Source: Chromatium okenii
GTDB lineage: Bacteria > Pseudomonadota > Gammaproteobacteria > Chromatiales > Chromatiaceae
Length of the DNA: 64,000 nt
NCBI RefSeq assembly: GCF_016583745.1
Contig: NZ_NRRQ01000006.1
Span: 1-64,000, forward strand
Direction of reading: 5' to 3'
The notes under the pieces: generated by a model
Databases searched by the model: none
Seen by the model: only the letters and a program-made list of their open reading frames with translations
What the model was told of the DNA's origin: nothing
Shown here: positions 1 to 9,480 of the stretch, one piece after another
How the letters are laid out: the number at the start of each line of letters is the position of its first letter
Position numbering within the stretch: position 1 is the stretch's first letter
Made by a program: the position numbers and the translations under genes

Positions 1-1
1 G

Positions 2-460
2 ACGCAGCTCAAATCAAACCGGCAAGTTGATCCAGACCGAACCGGAAACAGAGCGATTAGAGATGTTCATCTTTCTTCTGAGGGAGAAATTGTTCACCTA
101 AAAGGTTATGGCTTAGTAAAAGCATTCTGGATCGTTTCCAAAAACGGTGACACGGAATACTGGGCGACTAATGATTTTTTAATGTCAAATTTGATGCGCA
201 AAAGTTTGGCTGAAAAAAGATGGATGATTGAAGTTTATCATCACGATCTCAAACAAAACTGCGGTGTGGAACGCTGTCAAGCGCGTTCAGCAATTTCTCA
301 ACGCAATCATATTGGTCTTGCAATTCGTGCTTTCATACGTTTGGAACGCTACTTCTATCGAACTGGAATAAGCATTATGGAAGCAAAAAATAAGATCGTG
401 CGCAGTGCCGTGCGATTTTATTTATCAGCACCATTGTATGGCTTGTTCGCAACTGCGTAA
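2..460 (+). CDS. DDE transposase, C-terminal part (IS4/IS701-like), 5' end outside the window
   Basis: The reading frame is open from base 2 and ends in TAA, so only the last ~152 residues are present. The stretch RWMIEVYHHDLKQNCGVERC carries an R-x3-E-x6-K signature, the C-terminal catalytic Glu region of IS4-superfamily DDE transposases; the Tyr that usually precedes the Arg is not seen. The later QRNHIGLAIRAFIRLE segment also fits this group. The enzyme would cut and join insertion-sequence ends. A strong terminator follows directly. I could not identify a terminal inverted repeat, so the element boundary is unknown. The exact IS family is uncertain. Confidence 0.8.
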   Translation, partial: TQLKSNRQVDPDRTGNRAIRDVHLSSEGEIVHLKGYGLVKAFWIVSKNGDTEYWATNDFLMSNLMRKSLAEKRWMIEVYHHDLKQNCGVERCQARSAISQRNHIGLAIRAFIRLERYFYRTGISIMEAKNKIVRSAVRFYLSAPLYGLFATA

Positions 461-472
461 CTCCTATAAAAG

Positions 473-503
473 TAAAAAAACCAGCGCGATGGCTGGTTTT
501 TTT
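473..503. terminator. bidirectional rho-independent terminator between transposase and psiE
   Basis: A-run, perfect AACCAGC/GCTGGTT stem with a short GCGAT loop, then a T-run of seven. It works in both orientations and separates the converging transposase and psiE genes. Confidence 0.85.
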
Positions 504-518
504 GTAGCTGGATCACGA

Positions 519-926
519 TCAGCGATGTTCGCTTTCTTCACCCAAACAATGCCGCTGGCTAAACCGCAGCACTAAAATTGCAATGCTCACTAATAAAATC
601 GCCCCACTTTCATACAGCAAGTTTTCCGGCGCGATGTTTTTACCTTGCAACACAATTAAGCGTGATAATGCGGTCACGGCAATAAACATCGGATAGGTAA
701 AGGGCACGCTGCGGCGCACAAAATAGATGTTTGCCATTGCCATGATTTCAATAAAAATAAACATCATCAGCAAATCTTGCAACTGAATTTTGCCGTGCTG
801 CATAATTTCAAAAATCAGTTGCCCAATTCCAAGCAGCGCCAGTCCTCCTACCAAGACTAATACTGCTTTTTCGACATAATGAAACACGGTGGATAACCAG
901 CGATCAAGCGCTTCATTTGATAACAT
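519..926 (-). CDS. psiE: PsiE-family inner membrane protein
   Basis: A 135-residue protein with four hydrophobic segments (about residues 18-38, 52-70, 75-95 and 108-125), matching the size and layout of the phosphate-starvation-inducible PsiE family, whose biochemical role is unknown. The ATG at 926 was chosen because GGAG lies eight bases upstream; a start 17 codons further out has no such site. The last residues are charged (EESEHR). It faces the transposase across a shared terminator, and recA begins divergently about 290 bases away. Family assignment is by overall pattern and remembered similarity. Confidence 0.75.
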   Translation of the reverse strand: MLSNEALDRWLSTVFHYVEKAVLVLVGGLALLGIGQLIFEIMQHGKIQLQDLLMMFIFIEIMAMANIYFVRRSVPFTYPMFIAVTALSRLIVLQGKNIAPENLLYESGAILLVSIAILVLRFSQRHCLGEESEHR

Positions 927-1213
927 TGTATGTGCTCCAGTGAAAAATAAAGATAGACGCGCTTTGAATAGTATCATTCTTTTTAACGGATCAAGAATTT
1001 CAGAAATTGCTAATGAAATAAATCACAGCGTTGATTTCTGAATGGTAAAATCAACGTAATGCAAACAGATGAAGTACGCAACTGCCGCTGTTGGCGTCGG
1101 TGTGCCATAATTCGCCGCTTGCGCGGGCGCGGAACACGGCTGATATTGCGCGGCAACCGGCGCACCACTTTTGCAATTTAACCCTTGGGATCAGTGACTT
1201 AACGGAGATCGAG

Positions 1214-2716
1214 ATGGATGAAAATCGCAGAAAAGCGTTGACTGCCGCGCTGGCGCAAATTGATAAGCAATTTGGCAAGGGTACGGTGATGCGCATGGGC
1301 GACACCGGCGCAGTGCGCAATATCGAGGCGATTTCGACCGGCTCACTCGGTCTTGATTTGGCGCTCGGCATTGGCGGCGTTCCAAAAGGGCGGGTGATTG
1401 AGATTTATGGCCCGGAATCGTCAGGCAAAACCACGTTGACGCTGCATATCATTGCGGAAGCGCAGAAACTCGGCGGGACGGCGGCGTTCGTTGATGCAGA
1501 ACACGCGCTGGATGCGGGATATGCCGAAAAGCTCGGCGTCAATATGAAGGATTTGCTGGTGTCTCAACCAGACACTGGCGAGCAGGCGCTGGAAGTGACG
1601 GATATGTTGGTGCGTTCTGGGGCGCTTGATATTGTCGTGGTTGATTCGGTGGCGGCGTTGACGCCAAAGGCGGAAATTGAAGGCGAAATGGGCGATTCGC
1701 ACATGGGTCTTCATGCGCGGTTAATGTCGCAGGCATTGCGCAAATTAACTGGCAATATCAATCGCTCGAATTGTTGCGTGATTTTTATTAACCAAATCCG
1801 CATGAAAATTGGGGTGATGTTTGGTTGTTTTGATTATCACGCTCGCGTTGTTTTAGCGGATGGCACCACTGAAAAAATCGGCAAAATTGTGAATCAACGG
1901 CTGCCGGTAGAAGTGTTATCAATGGATCCAAAAACCGGAGCGTTAGCGGCGCGTCCGGTGGTGAATTGGTTTCGCAACGGTGATACCGAGGAATGGCTTT
2001 ATTTTGAAGTGGCAGCCGGCGGCGGTTCAGGGCGGCGTAAACTGACTTGCACGGCGAATCATTTAATTTTTACGCCAAACGGTGAGCGTCGCGCTGGCGA
2101 TCTCAATGTCGGTGATGAAGTGATGGTGGCAGTGAAACCGGATGCGGCTGATTTGCCCGCGCCGCTGACGTGGCAAACTGCTCCGATGCGTATCACGCGC
2201 AAAGAAATCCGCCCTGCGACGCCGCGTCATCGCACGCGATTTGATTTAGAAGTTGCGGGCAATCACAGTTATTTGATTGATCATGTCGCTGTGCATAATT
2301 CACCGGAAACCACAACTGGCGGTAATGCGCTGAAGTTTTATGCGTCAGTACGGTTGGATATTCGGCGCACCGGCAATATCAAAAAAGGCGATGAAATTAT
2401 CGGCAGCGAAACTAAAGTCAAGGTGGTTAAAAATAAGGTCGCGCCACCATTTCGCCAAGCTGAGTTTGATATTCTGTATGGGCATGGCATTTCCCGCGAA
2501 GGCGAAATTATTGACATCGGCGTTGCGGAAGGTTTCGTGGAAAAATCTGGCGCTTGGTATAGTTACGACGGCAATCGCATTGGACAAGGCAAAGATAATG
2601 TCCGCAATTATCTGTGTGATAATCCAGCAATGGCGCAATCAATTGAAGCCAAGATTCGCGCTAAATTATTGCCCGCTGCTGGTGCCAGCGAAACTGCGCC
2701 AACCGATGATCTTTGA
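1214..2716 (+). CDS. recA: RecA recombinase precursor containing an in-frame mini-intein
   Basis: The 500-codon frame encodes a RecA of 342 residues once a 158-residue intein (1826-2299) is removed. The N-terminal extein holds Walker A GPESSGKT, the [12 protein letters not shown] segment and the Walker B region VVVDSVAAL. It breaks after Gly204 in the motif KIGVMFG and resumes with [18 protein letters not shown], the conserved L2-proximal sequence. The C-terminus is short and ends TDDL. The ATG at 1214 has GGAG seven bases upstream; a longer open frame back to 1091 is non-coding leader. RecA drives strand exchange and LexA cleavage. Without splicing the ATPase core would be interrupted, so splicing must be efficient for normal repair. 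recX follows almost immediately. Confidence 0.96.
   Translation: MDENRRKALTAALAQIDKQFGKGTVMRMGDTGAVRNIEAISTGSLGLDLALGIGGVPKGRVIEIYGPESSGKTTLTLHIIAEAQKLGGTAAFVDAEHALDAGYAEKLGVNMKDLLVSQPDTGEQALEVTDMLVRSGALDIVVVDSVAALTPKAEIEGEMGDSHMGLHARLMSQALRKLTGNINRSNCCVIFINQIRMKIGVMFGCFDYHARVVLADGTTEKIGKIVNQRLPVEVLSMDPKTGALAARPVVNWFRNGDTEEWLYFEVAAGGGSGRRKLTCTANHLIFTPNGERRAGDLNVGDEVMVAVKPDAADLPAPLTWQTAPMRITRKEIRPATPRHRTRFDLEVAGNHSYLIDHVAVHNSPETTTGGNALKFYASVRLDIRRTGNIKKGDEIIGSETKVKVVKNKVAPPFRQAEFDILYGHGISREGEIIDIGVAEGFVEKSGAWYSYDGNRIGQGKDNVRNYLCDNPAMAQSIEAKIRAKLLPAAGASETAPTDDL
1826..2299 (+). other. RecA mini-intein (Hint domain, no homing endonuclease), 158 aa
   Basis: The insert starts with Cys1 ([19 protein letters not shown], block A). 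It carries the block B T-x-x-H (Thr76-Ala-Asn-His79), has block [17 protein letters not shown], and ends in His157-Asn158. The following extein residue is Ser. These are all the residues needed for class 1 protein splicing. The region between blocks B and F is only about 55 residues, too short for a LAGLIDADG endonuclease, so this is a mini-intein that cannot home by itself. The insertion point, between Gly204 and the SPETTTGG motif, is as far as I remember the site used by the Mycobacterium leprae RecA intein and not the M. tuberculosis site. Confidence 0.93.
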
Positions 2717-2730
2717 ATTGTCACGTTGAA

Positions 2731-3180
2731 ATGATGGCAACTGCCGACCCCGCGCCAGCACTTGAAAATACCGCGTTGCGCTTGCTGGCGCAGCGCGAGC
2801 ACAGCCGTTTGGAATTAACCCGCAAACTCAGCAGTCGCGGGTTTGAATTGGCGGCGATTGCGCCGGTGCTTGCGCAGTTGGAAGCCCATGATTATTTGAA
2901 TGAAGCGCGGTTGGCGGCGCGTTATACCGCCGAGCGGATGAATAAAGGTTTTGGACCGCGCCGCATTCGTGCCGAATTGCGCGATAAAGGCCTGACCGAC
3001 GACCTGATTGATGACGCGCTGGCGCCGCTGCGTGAGGAGTGGGCGGAGTGTCTCGCCAACCTGTGTGCGCGGCGTTTTGGCGACTCCCCACCGCTTGACC
3101 GCGCCGACTATGGCCGCCGCGCTCGTTTTCTCGAACAGCGCGGTTTTCCGACAGACTTAATTGTGCGCGTATTGCGCTGA
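2731..3180 (+). CDS. recX: RecX, regulator of RecA
   Basis: A 149-residue, Arg-rich helical protein with RecX signatures: ALRLLAQREHSRLELTRKL near the N-terminus, then YLNEARLAARYTAERMNKGFGPRRI and a C-terminal YGRRARFLEQRGFPTDLI. RecX binds RecA filaments and limits recombinase activity. It sits 14 bases behind recA, as in most Gammaproteobacteria, and is probably co-transcribed. Two adjacent ATGs (2731 and 2734) are possible starts; a TTG at 2713 overlapping the recA stop is another. No strong ribosome-binding site decides between them. Confidence 0.92.
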   Translation: MMATADPAPALENTALRLLAQREHSRLELTRKLSSRGFELAAIAPVLAQLEAHDYLNEARLAARYTAERMNKGFGPRRIRAELRDKGLTDDLIDDALAPLREEWAECLANLCARRFGDSPPLDRADYGRRARFLEQRGFPTDLIVRVLR

Positions 3181-3210
3181 TTAGACGGACATTTGCGAGA
3201 CGTTTTGACC

Positions 3211-5826
3211 ATGACCACCAGTGCCGCGCTCCGCGCCAGCTTTCTCGACTATTTCGCCCACCATCACCAGCACGAGCGCGTTGCCTCCAGCTCGCTGGTG
3301 CCCGCCAACGATCCGACGTTGCTCTTTACCAACGCGGGCATGGTGCAATTCAAAGAACTGTTTTTAGGACGCGAGCGCCGCGATTACGTCCGCGCCACGA
3401 CCTCGCAACGCTGCGTCCGCGCTGGCGGTAAACACAACGATTTAGAAAACGTCGGCTACACCGCCCGCCATCACACCTTTTTTGAAATGCTGGGCAATTT
3501 CAGCTTCGGCGATTATTTCAAGCGCGAAGCCATTGGTTTTGCGTGGGATTATTTGACGCGAGTGCTGGCGCTGCCGCCGGCGCGATTGTGGGTGACGGTG
3601 TTTGAGGACGACGACGACGCTGCGAATATCTGGCTCCACGAGATCGGCATTGATCCGACGCGGTTTTCGCGCTGCGGGGCGAAAGACAACTTTTGGTCGA
3701 TGGGCGACACCGGGCCGTGCGGGCCGTGCTCGGAGATTTTTTACGATCACGGCGCGGAAATCGCTGGTGGTCCGCCCGGTTCAGCGGACGCAGACGGCGA
3801 CCGCTACGTTGAGATTTGGAATCTCGTATTCATGCAGTTCAACCGCGATGCCGAGGGGCATTTGACGCCGCTGCCGCGTCCGTCGGTCGATACCGGCATG
3901 GGGCTGGAACGGCTGGCGGCGGTGTTGCAAGGCGTCCACAGCAATTATGACATTGACCTGTTTCAACGCCTGATTGCGGCAGCAGCGGCGCTGACCGACT
4001 GCGCCGATCCCGCTGACAAATCGCTGCGCGTGATCGCTGATCACATTCGTTCGACGGCGTTTTTAATTGCTGACGGCGTGACGCCCAGCAACGAAGGGCG
4101 CGGTTATGTGCTGCGGCGGATCATGCGGCGGGCGATTCGGCACGGACATCGGCTCGGCTGCACCACGCCATTTTTTCATCAGCTCGTGCCGGCGCTGGTG
4201 GCGGAAATGGGTGGCGCGTATCCCGAATTGGTCAGGGAACAAGCGCAGATTGAGCGCGTGATTGTGCAGGAAGAACAACGCTTTGCGGAAACGCTGGAGC
4301 ACGGAATGCGCATTCTTGATGAGGCGATTGCCGGACTGACGAGCCAGCAGATTCCCGGCGCGACCGTGTTCAAACTTTACGACACCTTTGGTTTTCCGAC
4401 CGATCTCACTGCCGACATCGCCCGCGAGCGCGGCTTGACGCTGGATATGGCGGGTTTTGAGGCGGCGATGGCGCAGCAAAAAGAACGGGCACGCGCAGCG
4501 AGTCAGTTCGGCGGTGGGCAGGCGCTGGAGATTCAGATTCAAGGTCAAACCGATTTCTGCGGTTATGAGCGATTACAGGACGAGGCGACGGTGGTGGCGC
4601 TGTATCGTGACGGGCACTCGTGCGATGTGCTCAACGGCGGCGATGACGGTTTGGTTGTGCTTGATTTAACGCCGTTTTATGGTGAATCCGGCGGTCAAGT
4701 TGGCGATTGCGGCGAGCTGACGACGGAGTCAGCGCGGTTTGAGGTGCGGGACACGCACAAAAAAGGCGCTGGCGCAGTGATTCACGTCGGGCGCGTCACC
4801 GCTGGGCAAGTGACGGTTGGCGACCGAGTAACGGCGCGGGTGGATGCCGAACGCCGTCACGCCATCGCGCTGAATCATTCGGCAACCCATTTGCTCCACG
4901 CGGCGCTGCGCCAAGTGCTCGGTGAACATGTGCAGCAGAAAGGCTCGCAGGTCGGGCCGACGCGCTTACGCTTTGATTTTTCACATTTTGCGCCGATCAG
5001 CCGCGAGCAGTTGCGCACCATTGAGCAGTTAATTAACCGCGAAGTTCGCGCCAATCATCTGGTCGAAACGCGGATTATGAGTTTGGACGATGCCAAGGCG
5101 ACCGGCGCGATGGCGCTGTTTGGCGAGAAATATGCGGCGCAGGTGCGGGTGCTGCGGATGGGCGAGTTTTCGACCGAGCTATGCGGCGGGACGCACGTCA
5201 AGGCAGTTGGCGACATCGGGCTGGTGAAAATTCTCAGCGAAACGGGCATCGCGTCGGGTGTGCGGCGGATTGAGGCGACGACCGGCGCGACTGCGCTCAA
5301 TGAAATTGCGGCAGATGAGGAGCGGCTGCTGCGCGTGGCGGAATTGGTCAAAGGCGGGCGCGAAGATGCTGGCGAGCGCGTCGAGCAATTGCTGGAACGC
5401 AGTCGGCGTTTGGAAAAGGAGCTGGCGCAACTGAAAGCCAAGCTCGCTGCCGCTGCCGGGCAAGATGTGGCGAGTCAAGCGGTGCTGGTGAATGGAATCA
5501 AGGTGTTAGCGGTGGAGCTGGCTGGCGCGGAGCCAAAAACGCTGCGCGACACGCTCGATCAAGTGAAAGATAAACTCGGTTCAGCGGTGGTGGTGTTGGC
5601 GACGGTCGCTGACGGCAAAGTCAGTTTGGTCGCGGGCGTGACCAAAGATTTGACCAATCGCTTCAAAGCGGGCGAATTGATCGGCGTCGTCGCAGCGCAG
5701 GTTGGCGGCAAGGGCGGCGGTCGTCCCGATATGGCGCAGGCGGGCGGCACTGATCCGGCTGGATTACCGGCGGCGCTGGCGCTGGTGGAAAATTGGGTGC
5801 GCGAGAAATCAGCCGCCGCCGCGTGA
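3211..5826 (+). CDS. alaS: Alanine--tRNA ligase
   Basis: 871 residues, the normal length of bacterial AlaRS. The class II catalytic core occupies the N-terminal half (motif 1 near [20 protein letters not shown], motif 2 region [20 protein letters not shown]). The editing domain has HSATHLLH and CGGTH, the zinc-coordinating His and Cys residues that remove misacylated Ser and Gly. A coiled coil ([13 protein letters not shown]) leads to the C-Ala domain with [15 protein letters not shown]. The ATG at 3211 matches the family N-terminus; a TTG six codons upstream is the alternative. It follows recX by 30 bases in the conserved recA-recX-alaS order. Confidence 0.97.
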   Translation: MTTSAALRASFLDYFAHHHQHERVASSSLVPANDPTLLFTNAGMVQFKELFLGRERRDYVRATTSQRCVRAGGKHNDLENVGYTARHHTFFEMLGNFSFGDYFKREAIGFAWDYLTRVLALPPARLWVTVFEDDDDAANIWLHEIGIDPTRFSRCGAKDNFWSMGDTGPCGPCSEIFYDHGAEIAGGPPGSADADGDRYVEIWNLVFMQFNRDAEGHLTPLPRPSVDTGMGLERLAAVLQGVHSNYDIDLFQRLIAAAAALTDCADPADKSLRVIADHIRSTAFLIADGVTPSNEGRGYVLRRIMRRAIRHGHRLGCTTPFFHQLVPALVAEMGGAYPELVREQAQIERVIVQEEQRFAETLEHGMRILDEAIAGLTSQQIPGATVFKLYDTFGFPTDLTADIARERGLTLDMAGFEAAMAQQKERARAASQFGGGQALEIQIQGQTDFCGYERLQDEATVVALYRDGHSCDVLNGGDDGLVVLDLTPFYGESGGQVGDCGELTTESARFEVRDTHKKGAGAVIHVGRVTAGQVTVGDRVTARVDAERRHAIALNHSATHLLHAALRQVLGEHVQQKGSQVGPTRLRFDFSHFAPISREQLRTIEQLINREVRANHLVETRIMSLDDAKATGAMALFGEKYAAQVRVLRMGEFSTELCGGTHVKAVGDIGLVKILSETGIASGVRRIEATTGATALNEIAADEERLLRVAELVKGGREDAGERVEQLLERSRRLEKELAQLKAKLAAAAGQDVASQAVLVNGIKVLAVELAGAEPKTLRDTLDQVKDKLGSAVVVLATVADGKVSLVAGVTKDLTNRFKAGELIGVVAAQVGGKGGGRPDMAQAGGTDPAGLPAALALVENWVREKSAAAA

Positions 5827-5873
5827 TCACGACATTCTAAAAATGGCATCAAACTGACAACTGGAAACAAACG

Positions 5874-7094
5874 ATGGCGTTGATTGTGCAGAAATATGGT
5901 GGAACCTCGGTCGGCAGCGTGGAGCGCATCACTGCCGTTGCCGAGCGGGTGCAGCGGTGGGTGACGCTGGGGCATCAGGTGGTGGTGGTGCTGTCGGCGA
6001 TGTCAGGTGAGACGGATCGCTTGCTGGGGCTGGCGAAACAGATTCAGCCGCGCCCCGAGCCGCGTGAGTTGGATGTGCTGCTGTCCACCGGCGAGCAGGT
6101 GACGATTGCGTTGTTGAGCATGGCGCTGGCGGCGCGGGAGTGTCCGGCGCGGTCGTACACCGGCGCTCAGGTGCAGATTTTGACCGATAGTGCGCACAAC
6201 AAGGCGCGGATTCGGGACATTGATGGAGCGCGGGTGCAGGCGGATTTGGATGCTGGGCGGGTGGTGGTGATCGCCGGTTTTCAGGGCATTGATGAGCACG
6301 GCGACATCACGACGCTGGGGCGCGGCGGTTCGGATACTTCGGCAGTGGCGATTGCGGCGGCGCTGAAGGCGGATGAATGCCAGATTTATACCGATGTCGA
6401 TGGCGTGTACACCACCGATCCGCGAGTGGAGCCGCGAGCGCGTAAGCTCGACCGCATTACTTTTGAGGAAATGCTGGAGATGGCCAGCCTCGGCTCGAAG
6501 GTGTTGCAAATCCGTTCGGTGGAATTTGCGGGCAAATATCAGGTTCCGTTGCGGGTGCTCTCCAGTTTTATTGACGGCGAGGGCACGCTGATTACGTTTG
6601 AGGATGAGAGTGTGGAAGACGCGAAAATTGCGGGGATTGCGTTCAGTCGGGATGAGGCGAAGTTGACGGTGCTGGGGGTGCCGGATCAGCCGGGCGTGGC
6701 GCATCAGATTTTGGGGCCGATTGCGGCGGCCAATATCGAAGTGGACATGATTATTCAAAACGTCGGGGCGCAAGAGGCGACGACGGATTTTACGTTTACG
6801 GTGCATCGCAACGATTATGCACGGGCGCTGGAAATTCTCGACGCGATGGCGCACACGCTGGGGGCGCGGCAGGTGTTGGGCGATGCCAAGATCGTGAAAA
6901 TTTCTCTGGTGGGCGTGGGAATGCGCAGCCACGCGGGCATCGCCAGCCAGATGTTTGGCTGCCTCGCCAAAGAAGGCATCAATATCCGCATGATTTCCAC
7001 CTCAGAAATCAAAATTTCGGTGGTGATTGATGAGAAATATCTGGAGCTTGGCGTGCGGACATTGCACGAGGCGTTCGGTTTAGCGGCGGATTAA
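5874..7094 (+). CDS. lysC: Aspartate kinase
   Basis: A 406-residue monofunctional aspartokinase that phosphorylates aspartate at the start of the Lys/Thr/Met pathway. The kinase domain opens with VQKYGGTSVGSVERI and includes GRGGSDTSAVAIAAAL, which binds aspartate and ATP. Two ACT domains follow from about residue 265 (LTVLGVPDQPGVAHQIL, and VGVGMRSHAGIASQMF), the usual place for allosteric inhibition by lysine and threonine. The alaS-lysC-csrA order is conserved in Pseudomonas-like Gammaproteobacteria. The 47-base gap after alaS shows no terminator. Confidence 0.95.
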   Translation: MALIVQKYGGTSVGSVERITAVAERVQRWVTLGHQVVVVLSAMSGETDRLLGLAKQIQPRPEPRELDVLLSTGEQVTIALLSMALAARECPARSYTGAQVQILTDSAHNKARIRDIDGARVQADLDAGRVVVIAGFQGIDEHGDITTLGRGGSDTSAVAIAAALKADECQIYTDVDGVYTTDPRVEPRARKLDRITFEEMLEMASLGSKVLQIRSVEFAGKYQVPLRVLSSFIDGEGTLITFEDESVEDAKIAGIAFSRDEAKLTVLGVPDQPGVAHQILGPIAAANIEVDMIIQNVGAQEATTDFTFTVHRNDYARALEILDAMAHTLGARQVLGDAKIVKISLVGVGMRSHAGIASQMFGCLAKEGINIRMISTSEIKISVVIDEKYLELGVRTLHEAFGLAAD

Positions 7095-7262
7095 CTGCCA
7101 GCGCGTCAATTGCGAATTGTCATTATCCAAGCAGTTGCTAGAATTGCGGCAGTGGCCAGCAAATGGGAATGATCTGCGGGACTGCTGCCTGACCTGACAG
7201 CGGTAGCAGCTATCGCAGCAAATGGATCATTAGATCAGTGAAAGCAAAGGGAGAAAGCAACG

Positions 7263-7475
7263 ATGTTAATTTTGACTCGTCGCGTCGGTGAGACGCTGAT
7301 GATTGGTGACGAAGTGACTGTCACCGTTCTTGGCGTCAAAGGGAATCAGGTGCGAATTGGCGTCAACGCCCCGCGTGAGGTGTCGGTGCATCGTGAGGAA
7401 ATTTACGAGCGGATCAAGCGTGAGCAAGCGGATGGCGGGCAAAGCGCGAGCGTTGAAGAAGACGCAGACAACTAG
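7263..7475 (+). CDS. csrA: Carbon storage regulator CsrA (RsmA)
   Basis: A 70-residue protein beginning [18 protein letters not shown], the signature of the RNA-binding CsrA dimer, which binds GGA-containing leaders and represses or stabilises mRNAs for storage, motility and biofilm genes. The second half ([16 protein letters not shown]) supplies the conserved Arg44 region. A purine-rich ribosome site (AAGGGAG) lies nine bases upstream. The 168-base gap after lysC is likely to hold its own promoter. The C-terminal tail ([10 protein letters not shown]) is acidic and variable. Confidence 0.97.
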   Translation: MLILTRRVGETLMIGDEVTVTVLGVKGNQVRIGVNAPREVSVHREEIYERIKREQADGGQSASVEEDADN

Positions 7476-7541
7476 CGCAAATTGAATAGAACGTGTTAGG
7501 ATGCGCGTCCTAATCGCAAGGCGAATAGGCAGATTGTTTGA

Positions 7542-7631
7542 GGAGAGATGGCCGAGCGGCTGAAGGCGCTCCCCTGCTAAGGGAGTATAGGTTAATCCCT
7601 ATCGAGGGTTCGAATCCCTCTCTCTCCGCCA
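7542..7631 (+). tRNA. tRNA-Ser (anticodon GCT)
   Basis: The acceptor GGAGAGA pairs with TCTCTCC, followed by G and an encoded CCA. The anticodon stem CTCCC/GGGAG closes a CTGCTAA loop giving GCT, which reads AGC and AGT. A long variable arm typical of serine tRNAs (around TATAGGTTAATCCCTATC) and a TTCGAAT T-loop are present. It lies just after csrA, the common location in this gene cluster. Confidence 0.97.
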
Positions 7632-7637
7632 GTTTTT

Positions 7638-7671
7638 ATAAAAACCCGTTGTTAATGTAACGGGTTTTTAT
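7638..7671 (+). terminator. terminator of the tRNA-Ser transcript
   Basis: Inverted repeat ATAAAAACCCGTT / AACGGGTTTTTAT with an eight-base loop and a T-rich 3' arm, six bases after the tRNA. Confidence 0.8.
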
Positions 7672-7718
7672 TTGTCTTCAATCAGAGCTTGAATAAACGA
7701 CTGAACAGCCACATCATT

Positions 7719-7740
7719 AAAGACCTCGCGGTCTTTTTTT
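7719..7740 (+). terminator. second rho-independent terminator before ahcY
   Basis: AAAGACC/GGTCTTT stem with a TCGC loop followed by an unbroken T-run. It insulates the ahcY leader from the tRNA transcript. Confidence 0.75.
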
Positions 7741-7821
7741 ATGCGCGGGAATTATGATTTGCTGGCAGAGTGCTGATCATCTTTTTGCCATCAATTGCCA
7801 GTATTCTTTATCGTTCCATCA

Positions 7822-7902
7822 CGCCGCCGAGGAGCGTTGCAACTCGATTTGATTCGAGCCAGGCTCGGCGTTGTGATTTCCCTTTATTTAACGGCGCTCA
7901 CT
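7822..7902 (+). promoter_or_regulatory. S-adenosylhomocysteine (SAH) riboswitch upstream of ahcY
   Basis: P1 is CGCCGAG (7825-7831) with CTCGGCG (7864-7870). P2 is CTCGA (7843-7847) with TCGAG (7854-7858). The pseudoknot GAGCG (7832-7836) pairs with CGCTC (7895-7899). The conserved GAGGAGCGTTGCAAC, GCCAGGCTCGG and GGCGCTCACT stretches match what I know of the SAH riboswitch family. These elements sense SAH and switch on SAH recycling genes, which fits the downstream ahcY, whose ATG lies 27 bases after the element. Confidence 0.93.
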
Positions 7903-7928
7903 CACGATTCATCGAGAGTTGATTAACC

Positions 7929-9335
7929 ATGAGTGAGTTTTCTGATTACAAAGTCGCCGACATTGCTTTAGCTGATTTTGGGCGCAAAGAAATGGTCATC
8001 GCCGAGACTGAAATGCCCGGATTGATGGCGCTGCGGCGGAAATTCGGCGCATCAAAGCCATTGACCGGAGCGCGGATTACCGGCAGTTTGCATATGACGA
8101 TTCAGACCGCCGTATTGATTGAAACGCTGGTTGAATTGGGTGCGCAGGTGCGCTGGTGTTCCTGCAATATCTTTTCAACCCAAGATCACGCTGCGGCAGC
8201 AATTGCCGCTGCTGGTATTCCGGTTTATGCGTGGAAAGGTGAAACGCTGGAAGAATACTGGTGGTGTACTGAACAGGTATTGAATTGGCCAGATGGTGCT
8301 GGCCCGAATATGATTCTTGATGATGGCGGCGATGCAACTTTAGTGGTTCATAAGGGCGTTGAATACGAAAACGCAGGCGCAATTCCCGCTCCTGCTGCTG
8401 GCGATAGTGAAGAATGGACAGCAATTCTTGGTCTGCTCAGTCGCACCTTCGACCGCAATCCGCAGCATTGGCACGGAATTGCCGCTGCCATTAAAGGCGT
8501 CACGGAAGAAACCACAACTGGCGTGCATCGGCTTTATCAAATGCACCGCGATGGGCAATTGTTATTCCCCGCCATGAATGTCAATGATTCGGTGACGAAA
8601 TCCAAGTTTGATAATTTATATGGCTGTCGTGAATCATTGGTTGATGCAATTAAACGTGCGACCGATGTGATGATTGCAGGTAAATTAGCATTGGTCTGCG
8701 GCTTTGGCGATGTGGGTAAAGGCTCGGCAGCTTCATTGCGCGGTTTAGGTGCAACCGTTTGGGTCACAGAAATTGATCCGATTTGCGCCTTACAAGCCGC
8801 AATGGAAGGTTATCGCGTGGTGCGGCTTGATGATGTCGTATCAATGATGGACATCTTTGTCACGGCCACTGGCAATACCGACATCATTACCCACGATCAC
8901 ATGATCGCAATGAAAGATCAGGCGATTGTGTGCAATATCGGTCATTTCGATAATGAAATTCAGGTTTACAGCCTGAAGCAATACGAGTGGGTCAATATCA
9001 AACCACAGGTCGATCAGATCGTATTCCCCGCTGGTCATCGCATTACATTATTGGCGGAAGGGCGGTTAGTGAATCTCGGTTGTGCAACTGGTCATCCCAG
9101 TTTTGTGATGTCCAATAGCTTTACCAATCAGGTGCTGGCGCAGATTGAAATCTTCACCAAACCGGAGGAATATCCGATTGGTGTATATGTATTGCCGAAG
9201 CATTTGGATGAAGATGTTGCCCGGCTGCATTTGGAGAAGATTGGCGTCAAATTGACGACGCTGACGCCCAAACAGGCGGAGTATATTGGCGTCGCAGTTG
9301 AAGGACCATATAAAGCGGACAACTATCGTTATTGA
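7929..9335 (+). CDS. ahcY: Adenosylhomocysteinase (SAH hydrolase)
   Basis: 468 residues, standard for the NAD-dependent enzyme that splits S-adenosylhomocysteine into homocysteine and adenosine, relieving product inhibition of methyltransferases. N-terminal substrate-binding motifs include [20 protein letters not shown] and [16 protein letters not shown]. The NAD-binding Rossmann stretch is [17 protein letters not shown]. The C-terminus ends PYKADNYRY, the conserved dimer tail that reaches into the neighbouring NAD site. The start follows an SAH riboswitch, so expression probably rises with SAH. A strong terminator follows. Confidence 0.98.
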   Translation: MSEFSDYKVADIALADFGRKEMVIAETEMPGLMALRRKFGASKPLTGARITGSLHMTIQTAVLIETLVELGAQVRWCSCNIFSTQDHAAAAIAAAGIPVYAWKGETLEEYWWCTEQVLNWPDGAGPNMILDDGGDATLVVHKGVEYENAGAIPAPAAGDSEEWTAILGLLSRTFDRNPQHWHGIAAAIKGVTEETTTGVHRLYQMHRDGQLLFPAMNVNDSVTKSKFDNLYGCRESLVDAIKRATDVMIAGKLALVCGFGDVGKGSAASLRGLGATVWVTEIDPICALQAAMEGYRVVRLDDVVSMMDIFVTATGNTDIITHDHMIAMKDQAIVCNIGHFDNEIQVYSLKQYEWVNIKPQVDQIVFPAGHRITLLAEGRLVNLGCATGHPSFVMSNSFTNQVLAQIEIFTKPEEYPIGVYVLPKHLDEDVARLHLEKIGVKLTTLTPKQAEYIGVAVEGPYKADNYRY

Positions 9336-9418
9336 TTGCGCTTGAATTGCTTTTTTCTTTACTGAGAAAAGCAGTTTGGTGATTCTGGTAGCTTAAACGC
9401 TGCATTCAATCACCATAA

Positions 9419-9459
9419 CAAAAACCATCTCCCGTATTGCGCGGGAGATGGTTTTTTTG
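9419..9459. terminator. bidirectional terminator between ahcY and ubiV
   Basis: AAAACCATCTCCCG / CGGGAGATGGTTTT stem of 14 pairs with a short loop, followed by T-run. It sits between the converging ahcY and ubiV genes. Confidence 0.9.
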
Positions 9460-9480
9460 TGCAAAATGATCTCTCTTGAA

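Noticed and set aside
6003..6932. 309-codon minus-strand frame opposite lysC
   Set aside because: Antisense to the kinase and ACT domains of a well-conserved gene; no ribosome site or family features.
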